Below, in pieces: positions 5,408 to 9,958 of a stretch of DNA of 9,958 nt (positions within the stretch are counted from its first letter, which is position 1; every line of letters begins with the position of its first letter). Location of the stretch: positions 1 through 9,958 of the forward strand of contig CAIXZV010000310.1 in assembly GCA_903924005.1 (NCBI GenBank). The letters are read 5' to 3'. A model generated the notes under the pieces. That model was given only the letters and a program-made list of their open reading frames with translations, searched no databases and was not told the DNA's origin. Position numbers and translations under genes: made by a program. Source of the stretch: an uncultured Chloroflexota bacterium (lineage in GTDB: Bacteria > Chloroflexota > Limnocylindria > Limnocylindrales > CSP1-4).

Positions 5408-6416
5408 CCAAACCCAGGGAGTCCTGGACAAACGGGGCCTCCAGAGCGGCGGCCGGACGCGTTGGTGCGGCCGCCGAAGGGTGGGGTGCGTCGGGCGCGT
5501 CGGGCGCTTCAAGCGGGTGGGCGCCCATGCGCAGGAGCAGGCGGTTGCCCTCGGGCGCGTCCTCGGCTGCACGCACAAACACCGGCACCCAGCCGGCATT
5601 GAGGGCATCCTCGGCGCCTGCCCAGGTGCCGCCGGTGCGCGCCGCGCTGGCAACGATGACCGCCACATCGGCAAGCGCGTAAATGAGCTTGTTGCGCCCC
5701 ATCGCGGCACCCGCGGTGAAGCCAGCGCCCGGGTGATACGGAGACGCAAGGAGAGCCTGGCCATCGGTCAGCGCCTGGCGGGTCTCCGGCTCTCGGATGC
5801 GGCGCTCGATGCCCTCGGGCAGGAGCCCAAGCACCGTGCCGCCGGCCGCCAATGCCGCGCGCATGGCCGTCTGGTCCACGCCGCGCGCCCCGCCGGAGAT
5901 CACGGCACGGCCCGAGCCCGCGGCACTGGCCGCCACGTCAGCCGCAAAGGACTCGCCGACCGCGTCAATATCGCGAGAGCCCACGATGGCCACGCCCCCG
6001 GCGTTTAGCAGGGACCGCTCCCCCGCCGTAAACAGCACGGGCGGCGCCTTGGGCCCCAGCCGATCCCGCAGACGCCAGGGATACGCGTCATCCGCAAGCG
6101 TCACGGCGCTGATGCCGCGCATCGCAAGCCTGTCCAGCTCAATGGCCAACTGCCCGGTCCGAGACAGCTGGCGCGCAACCGCCTCCGCGGACGGCACGGC
6201 ATCGCCAAGGAGCTGCGCCAGCGCCGCCTCGTCCAGCCCCAGCAGGGACCCGGGCGCCAACCCCACACGCGCGAGCTGCTGCGCCACCATGGCCCAGCCC
6301 GCGGGCCCCAGCGGCCGCGCATCATCACCCCGCCGCGCGGCAATGCTGGAGCAGAGCAGCAGGATGGCGCGCGCGTCATCGGCCATTGCGGCTAAAGCGT
6401 CCATCGCGTCCATCAT
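5394..6416 (-). CDS. DprA/Smf-like DNA-processing protein
   Basis: A 340-residue protein with the Rossmann-like DprA/Smf fold. DprA binds single-stranded DNA and loads RecA during natural transformation; homologues are also widespread in non-competent bacteria. A helical N-terminal region (about 1-100) precedes AYPWRLRDRLGPKAPPVLF (111-129), which matches the usual entry to the fold. Core motifs are VAIVGSRDIDAVGESFA (142-158), SGGARGVDQTAM (174-185), GTVLGLLPEGIE (193-204) and GRNKLIYALADVAVIVASA (240-258), then TGGTWAGAEDAL (261-272) where canonical DprA has an SGSLITA-type sequence. The C-terminus (about 303-340) is Ala/Pro/Asp-rich with DAPDAP repeats and lacks the winged-helix domain of many DprA proteins. 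Its ATG (6416) overlaps the recQ stop codon as ATGA, and a second ATG follows directly, indicating translational coupling. I call it a divergent DprA and leave the symbol empty. Confidence 0.88.
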   Translation of the reverse strand: MMDAMDALAAMADDARAILLLCSSIAARRGDDARPLGPAGWAMVAQQLARVGLAPGSLLGLDEAALAQLLGDAVPSAEAVARQLSRTGQLAIELDRLAMRGISAVTLADDAYPWRLRDRLGPKAPPVLFTAGERSLLNAGGVAIVGSRDIDAVGESFAADVAASAAGSGRAVISGGARGVDQTAMRAALAAGGTVLGLLPEGIERRIREPETRQALTDGQALLASPYHPGAGFTAGAAMGRNKLIYALADVAVIVASAARTGGTWAGAEDALNAGWVPVFVRAAEDAPEGNRLLLRMGAHPLEAPDAPDAPHPSAAAPTRPAAALEAPFVQDSLGLDDGA

Positions 6417-8455
6417 GCCCCGCGCGGCGACGCAACAGCGAACGCGAACGGGTGCACGGGGCCGGATCCATGGGCGCGCAGCAGCTCCCCGGCCACCGTC
6501 AGCGTCCACTTTGAGTCCACGATGTCGTCCACAAGCAGCACGGGCCCGGGCAGCACCAGGTCCCCGGCAATCCCCAGCTTGCGGCGCGCGTTTGCCTCCT
6601 GCTGCCAGCTGTTTGCCATGTCCCTCTGGGTCGGCAGGCCCGGCACCGCCGTCACGCACTCCACGTACGGCAGACCCAGCTGCGCGGCAATCCGCTGTGC
6701 CGCATCCCCCACCAGCGAGCCGTGCGCCGTGGACGGGATGGCCGTGACCCAGGTGGGCGCCGGGCTTGGCTGCCAGCGGCCCGTGATCAGCGCCACCGCC
6801 GCCGCCAGAACCTCGTCGTCAAACCGCCCGGTGCGGTACTTGCCATCGTGTACACGCCTGCACCAGCCAGCATCGTTGTACACGCTGAGCGCATGCCCCT
6901 CCCCATTGACAAAGCCCAGACGCTTCCCGTCCGCGTGCTGCTTGCGCGACAGGATCAGCCGGATGTCGCCGCGCAGGAACCGGATGGCGGCGAGGACCAG
7001 GTCATGGTCCACATCGCGCGGCCACACCTTGCCGCCGTCGTTGGCGCAGTGCCCGCACTCGTGCGCAGCAGGGTCATCCAGGAGCCGCGCAAGGAACGCC
7101 ATGCGGCAGTCTGCGGTGTCCACGTACTGACGCATGGAGGCAAGCTCCTGCCGCCGCGCTTCCAGCACGCCCGCAATCCACGCCTCGTCTGGCGCCCAGT
7201 GCATCGGCGTCCGAAAGAAGTGGCCCCGCTCATGGCCAACCGCGCCGTCCACCTCCAGCAGCTTGAGCGCCTTCTCCACCTGCCCGCGCGGCAGGTTCAC
7301 GTGCTCAAGGATGTCGCGGATGGTGGCGGTTGCCACACCGTCCAGCGCGCCCAGGACCTCCTGCATCCGCGCCGTGGGCGGGAACGCGGTGGCGATGAAG
7401 TACTCCGCAATCTCGTCGTCCTCGCGCCCGGTGAGCAGCACGCCGTACGCGTCCGCCACCCCGCGACCGGCGCGCCCAACCTGCTGGTAGTAGCCAATGG
7501 GCGAACCCGGCCGCTGGAAGTGGATGACAAACCCCAGATCCGGCTTGTCAAACCCCATGCCCAGGGCGATGGTGGCCACCAACACCTTTAGCCGATTAGC
7601 CAGCAGATCCTGCTCCAGCCCCTCGCGCACGCCTGCGTCCACGTCCGCGTTGTAGGCCACGGCGTTGATCTCGTTGGCCCGCAGCCATGCCGCCACGCGT
7701 TCCGTGTCCGCAACGGTGAGGCAGTAGACAATCCCGCTGCCGGGCATGCCCGGGATGTGCTCCGCCAGCCACGCCAGCCGCTCCGCCTGATCTGCCAGCG
7801 GGATGGCGTCCAGATGCAGCGACGCCCGCGCAAGCGGTCCGCGAACCACCCGCACATCCCGGCCAAGCTGCGCGGCGACGTCTGCCACCACGCGGTCATT
7901 GGCCGTGGCCGTGGTCCCCACCACCGGCACCACCGGGCCAAGTGCCGGCAGCAGACGGCCGATGCGCCGGTAGTCCGGCACAAACTCGTGGCCCCAGTCC
8001 GAGATGCAGTGCGCCTCATCCACCACAAACATGCCGATGGAGCCCGCGATGGTGGGCAGCAGCCGGCTGGTGAAGTCCTCATTGGCAAACCGCTGCGCCG
8101 AGACAAACAGGACGTCCACGCGATCCGCGGCCAGATCCGCCTCGATGGCCGCCCAGTCATCGCGATTAGCCGAGTTGAGCGTCACCGCGCGCAGCCCAAG
8201 CCGCGCCGCCATCTGGATCTGGTTGCGCATGAGCGCCAGCAGCGGGCTCACGATGATAGTGGGGCCATGCCCGGCGTCACGCCGCACCCGCGTGGCAATC
8301 CAGTAGACAAGGCTCTTGCCCCACCCGGTCCGCTGCACAATCAGCGTGCGCGAGCCGTCCTGCACCACCGCCTCGATGGCCTCTCGCTGGCCGTCGCGAA
8401 AGACGGCGCCCGCGCCCAGCATGGTCTCGAGATGCGCCTGCAACACGTCTGCCAT
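6413..8455 (-). CDS. recQ: RecQ-family DNA helicase fused to a C-terminal phosphoribosyltransferase domain
   Basis: A 680-residue superfamily 2 3'-5' DNA helicase with an unusual tail. Helicase motifs: FRDGQREAI (19-27, motif 0), Walker A TGWGKS (43-48), VSPLLALMRNQI (69-80), DEAH (146-149) followed by the RecQ aromatic-rich loop CISDWGHEFVPDYRRIG (150-166), TTATA (181-185), VLVATIALGMGFDKPDL (291-307) and motif VI QVGRAGR (325-331). A RecQ-type zinc region follows with Cys450, Cys467 and Cys470 (ECGHCAND); the fourth cysteine is absent. Residues about 565-670 form a type I phosphoribosyltransferase-like domain: WVTAIPST (569-576), QRDMANSWQQEANARRKLGI (610-629) and a PRPP-loop motif VLLVDDIVDSKWTL (639-652), closest in pattern to ComF. 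No HRDC is seen. The start at 8455 is chosen over the upstream in-frame start at 8497 because an extended -10 lies 6 bases before it and residue 1 fits the family. It is the first gene of a coupled pair with the dprA-like gene. Confidence 0.92.
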   Translation of the reverse strand: MADVLQAHLETMLGAGAVFRDGQREAIEAVVQDGSRTLIVQRTGWGKSLVYWIATRVRRDAGHGPTIIVSPLLALMRNQIQMAARLGLRAVTLNSANRDDWAAIEADLAADRVDVLFVSAQRFANEDFTSRLLPTIAGSIGMFVVDEAHCISDWGHEFVPDYRRIGRLLPALGPVVPVVGTTATANDRVVADVAAQLGRDVRVVRGPLARASLHLDAIPLADQAERLAWLAEHIPGMPGSGIVYCLTVADTERVAAWLRANEINAVAYNADVDAGVREGLEQDLLANRLKVLVATIALGMGFDKPDLGFVIHFQRPGSPIGYYQQVGRAGRGVADAYGVLLTGREDDEIAEYFIATAFPPTARMQEVLGALDGVATATIRDILEHVNLPRGQVEKALKLLEVDGAVGHERGHFFRTPMHWAPDEAWIAGVLEARRQELASMRQYVDTADCRMAFLARLLDDPAAHECGHCANDGGKVWPRDVDHDLVLAAIRFLRGDIRLILSRKQHADGKRLGFVNGEGHALSVYNDAGWCRRVHDGKYRTGRFDDEVLAAAVALITGRWQPSPAPTWVTAIPSTAHGSLVGDAAQRIAAQLGLPYVECVTAVPGLPTQRDMANSWQQEANARRKLGIAGDLVLPGPVLLVDDIVDSKWTLTVAGELLRAHGSGPVHPFAFAVASPRGA

Positions 8456-8461
8456 CAGGGG

Positions 8462-8470
8462 AGTATCGCA
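8462..8470 (-). promoter_or_regulatory. Extended -10 element for the recQ-like gene
   Basis: On the minus strand TGCGATACT is an extended -10 (TG, C, GATACT at 8467-8462), and the hexamer ends 6 bases before the ATG at 8455, again predicting a leaderless mRNA. The bases just before the ATG (CTCCCCTG) contain no Shine-Dalgarno. The -35 region is poor, as is common for extended -10 promoters. It lies in the 68-bp gap after the deacetylase gene, so recQ need not depend on read-through. Confidence 0.5.
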
Positions 8471-8523
8471 GTCGCCTCGTGCCACCTCGGCTGGCACGCC
8501 AATGCGTGGGCGGTGGTTGCCCC

Positions 8524-9399
8524 CTAGTGCGGCAACCGGTAGGCGAAGCCTGCCAGCGACAGCGAGCGGTCCACCCGCAGTCGCGGCACGAGCAGCCGGT
8601 TGGTGGAGCCGATCACCGCACGGCCGTACTGCGTGGTGAACGCCGCGTTGTAACCGGCGTCGCGCAGCAGGAGCAGCGCGTCGCCTGTCCAGTGGCCGTA
8701 CGGGTAACAGAACGTCGTCACCTTGTAGGTCACCCCAAGGCTCGCGAGCCGGGTCTCGATGACCTTGCCGGCCGTCACCACCTGGCGCGCCAGCGCAGCT
8801 CCATGCACAAGCCAGAGGCTCGTGTGCGTCATCGAGTGGTTGCCGATCTCGTTGCCGGCGGCCGCCAGCGTGGCTGCCTGTGCCCAGCTGATCCGAGAGC
8901 CAACGGTGAAGCGGGTCAGACCCGGGATCACGTAGAACGTGGCTCGGAAGCCGTACTTCGCGAGGATCGGCCAGGCAGCGGTGTAGCTGTCAGGGCGCCC
9001 GTCGTCCAGGCTGATGACCACGCTCCGGATGGGCACCGGGCGGTTGTAGCGAAGCGCCACGCCAAGCTCGGCGGCCGTGATGGGGTGGAACCCGTGCATA
9101 TAGAGCCAGTTCATCTGCGCCCGAAAGGACGAGACCGCCACGTACAGCCCCGGGTACCGAGCGCCTGCGGGCGGGTTGCCGATACGGTGGTACATCAGCA
9201 CGGGCACCACGCGGGTCGTGGGCACCGGTGTAGGTGTGGGCAGCGCGCTCTCGGATGGCGCCACGGACTCGCTGGGCGGGACGGACGGTGACGGACCAGC
9301 CGGTGCCGAGGACTCAATCGATGCACCTGCGGCCGACGCCACCAGGCCGATGAGCAGCACCAGGGCAAGTAGCGATGACGCGAGGCGGTGCGGGAACAT
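8524..9399 (-). CDS. Secreted polysaccharide deacetylase (NodB-type, carbohydrate esterase 4)
   Basis: A 291-residue exported protein expected to remove N- or O-acetyl groups from cell-wall or exopolysaccharide sugars. A signal peptide with a hydrophobic core (about 7-25, SSLLALVLLIGLVASAAGA from residue 8) is followed by a Ser/Pro/Glu-rich linker (about 30-62); no lipobox cysteine is present, so it is secreted or held by an uncleaved helix. The NodB domain begins at VPVLMYHRIG (65-74). Metal and catalytic residues are visible: SLDDG (130-134, with Asp132/Asp133 in place of the usual TFDDG), His188 and His192 (HSMTH), and YPYG (232-235). FRATFYVIPG (151-160) is typical of the family. LVPRLRV (270-276) is the C-terminal motif. 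The ATG at 9399 is preceded by GGGTGG at a 7-base spacing; a TTG in frame at 9402 is less likely. It diverges from vsr and lies upstream of recQ on the same strand; no functional link to those genes is evident. Confidence 0.9.
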   Translation of the reverse strand: MFPHRLASSLLALVLLIGLVASAAGASIESSAPAGPSPSVPPSESVAPSESALPTPTPVPTTRVVPVLMYHRIGNPPAGARYPGLYVAVSSFRAQMNWLYMHGFHPITAAELGVALRYNRPVPIRSVVISLDDGRPDSYTAAWPILAKYGFRATFYVIPGLTRFTVGSRISWAQAATLAAAGNEIGNHSMTHTSLWLVHGAALARQVVTAGKVIETRLASLGVTYKVTTFCYPYGHWTGDALLLLRDAGYNAAFTTQYGRAVIGSTNRLLVPRLRVDRSLSLAGFAYRLPH

Positions 9400-9406
9400 C
9401 AATCAT

Positions 9407-9412
9407 CCACCC
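9407..9412 (-). promoter_or_regulatory. Shine-Dalgarno sequence of the deacetylase gene
   Basis: GGGTGG on the minus strand lies 7 bases before the ATG at 9399 and supports that start over the adjacent TTG. Unlike the neighbouring leaderless-looking genes, this gene has no TANNNT at the leaderless position, so its transcript should carry a leader starting somewhere in the 126-bp gap to vsr; I could not pick out its promoter. Confidence 0.5.
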
Positions 9413-9516
9413 TGGAGCGCGTCCGGCGGTGGTCGAACTGGCGCTCCTCAGGCGCGCATTCTGCCATTAGCGCGGACCCGGTGCATCGGCCACAGCGGAC
9501 GGCCCGCCCATGCCGT

Positions 9517-9522
9517 TACGCT
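9517..9522 (+). promoter_or_regulatory. -10 element (TACGCT) for the vsr gene
   Basis: TACGCT fits TANNNT and leaves exactly 6 bases (GTCTGC) before the GTG at 9529, the same geometry as in front of merR and the aldo/keto reductase gene. It predicts a leaderless transcript starting at the GTG. No -35 of quality and no Shine-Dalgarno are visible. Confidence 0.5.
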
Positions 9523-9528
9523 GTCTGC

Positions 9529-9958
9529 GTGGCACCTCGACGCGACGTCTACCACCCTGCGGACTACCAGCCGCCGGAAGGCTCCTGGGCCTCGTCCGAG
9601 CCCAATCGGAAGACGATGCTCGCCAATCGGCATCGCGACACGGGCCCTGAGCTGCGGGTCCGCCGCGCCGTCCACGCCATGGGGCTTCGGTACCGCGTTG
9701 CGGCGCGTCCCCTGAAGGCGGTGCGCCGCTCGGCTGATCTGGTCTTCACGCGTGCGCACGTGGCGGTCTTTGTGGACGGCTGCTTCTGGCACGGCTGCCC
9801 GGACCACTTCAAGCTGCCGTCAACCAACACCGCGTACTGGACGGCGAAGATCGAAGGCAACGCAGCACGGGACCGCGAAACCGATCGACTGCTGGCCGAG
9901 GCCGGCTGGATGACTGTCCGCATCTGGGAGCACGAGGTGGCGCTGGAGGCAGCGACGC
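9529..9958 (+). CDS. vsr: Vsr-type very short patch repair endonuclease, cut by the right edge
   Basis: The first 143 residues of a DNA mismatch endonuclease of the Vsr family, which nicks next to T:G mismatches arising from deamination of 5-methylcytosine. No stop codon occurs before the window ends. Family features: RHRDTGPELRVRRAVHAMGL (34-53; the RDT-xE entry motif with Glu41), SADLVF (68-73; Asp70 aligns with the catalytic Asp), VFVDGCFWHGCPDH (80-93; with Cys85, His88 and Cys90 at catalytic/zinc positions), YWTAKIEGNAARDRETDRLL (103-122) and VRIWEHE (130-136). The fourth zinc ligand of E. coli Vsr, a Cys in the WEC motif, is His135 here. A GTG start at 9529 is chosen from the -10 element 6 bases upstream and an N-terminus (WASSEPNRKTMLANR) like that of homologues. 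No cytosine methyltransferase gene is in the window; one could lie to the right. Confidence 0.9.
   Translation, partial: MAPRRDVYHPADYQPPEGSWASSEPNRKTMLANRHRDTGPELRVRRAVHAMGLRYRVAARPLKAVRRSADLVFTRAHVAVFVDGCFWHGCPDHFKLPSTNTAYWTAKIEGNAARDRETDRLLAEAGWMTVRIWEHEVALEAAT

Noticed and set aside
5481..5525. GC-rich tandem repeats that could suggest a CRISPR or minisatellite
   Set aside because: The short GTCGGGCGC-type repeats encode the Asp-Ala-Pro repeats of the DprA-like tail and have no spacers; no CRISPR array exists in the window.
6417..6659. N-terminal extension of the dprA-like gene into recQ
   Set aside because: It would run in another frame through the PRTase domain, and its translation is Gly/Arg/Ala-rich; the ATGA overlap at 6413-6416 is a typical coupled start.
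5797..6747. Plus-strand open frame (316 codons) opposite dprA and the recQ end
   Set aside because: The product is Ser/Ala/Arg/Pro-rich and spans two well-supported minus-strand genes; it is a shadow frame.

Overview
This is a GC-rich bacterial chromosomal window, densely packed, with eight complete protein genes and one cut off at the right edge. High GC, UvrD2-like and RecQ–phosphoribosyltransferase helicases of a type common in GC-rich Gram-positives and their relatives, and promoter elements placed exactly where leaderless mRNAs would start suggest an actinobacterium or a GC-rich Chloroflexota lineage. The Ser/Pro-rich linker of the secreted deacetylase would fit the latter. No rRNA, tRNA or universally conserved marker is present, so this placement is an inference.

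Layout. Positions 1-184 hold no gene I can support, only GC-rich inverted and direct repeats downstream of the first gene. On the minus strand follow a UvrD2-like SF1 helicase (185-2239) and, upstream of it, an aldo/keto reductase (2307-3242). A 250-bp divergent intergenic region (3243-3492) carries several palindromes and the promoters of two diverging units. On the plus strand a MerR-family regulator (3493-4044), an uncharacterised conserved protein (4091-5134) and a 71-residue zinc-ribbon protein (5172-5387) form a likely operon. This converges, with only 6 bp between stop codons, on a minus-strand pair: a RecQ helicase fused to a ComF-like phosphoribosyltransferase domain (6413-8455), coupled by an ATGA overlap to a DprA/Smf-like protein (5394-6416). 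Upstream of it on the minus strand is a secreted polysaccharide deacetylase (8524-9399). Diverging from that is a Vsr-type mismatch endonuclease gene (9529 to the right edge).

How the genes work together. Four genes (uvrD2-like, recQ-like, dprA-like, vsr) act on DNA, which points to repair, recombination or DNA-uptake functions. The RecQ-PRTase/DprA pair is the most interesting part: helicase, ComF-like PRTase and DprA are the same three activities as ComFA, ComFC and DprA of natural transformation, here compressed into two coupled genes. A second theme is transcriptional. The genes that appear to be first in their transcripts (merR, aldo/keto reductase, vsr, recQ, and uvrD with 1 nt difference) have a -10-like hexamer about 6 nt before the start codon and no Shine-Dalgarno sequence. 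The internal operon genes at 4091 and 5172, and the deacetylase gene, do have Shine-Dalgarno sequences.
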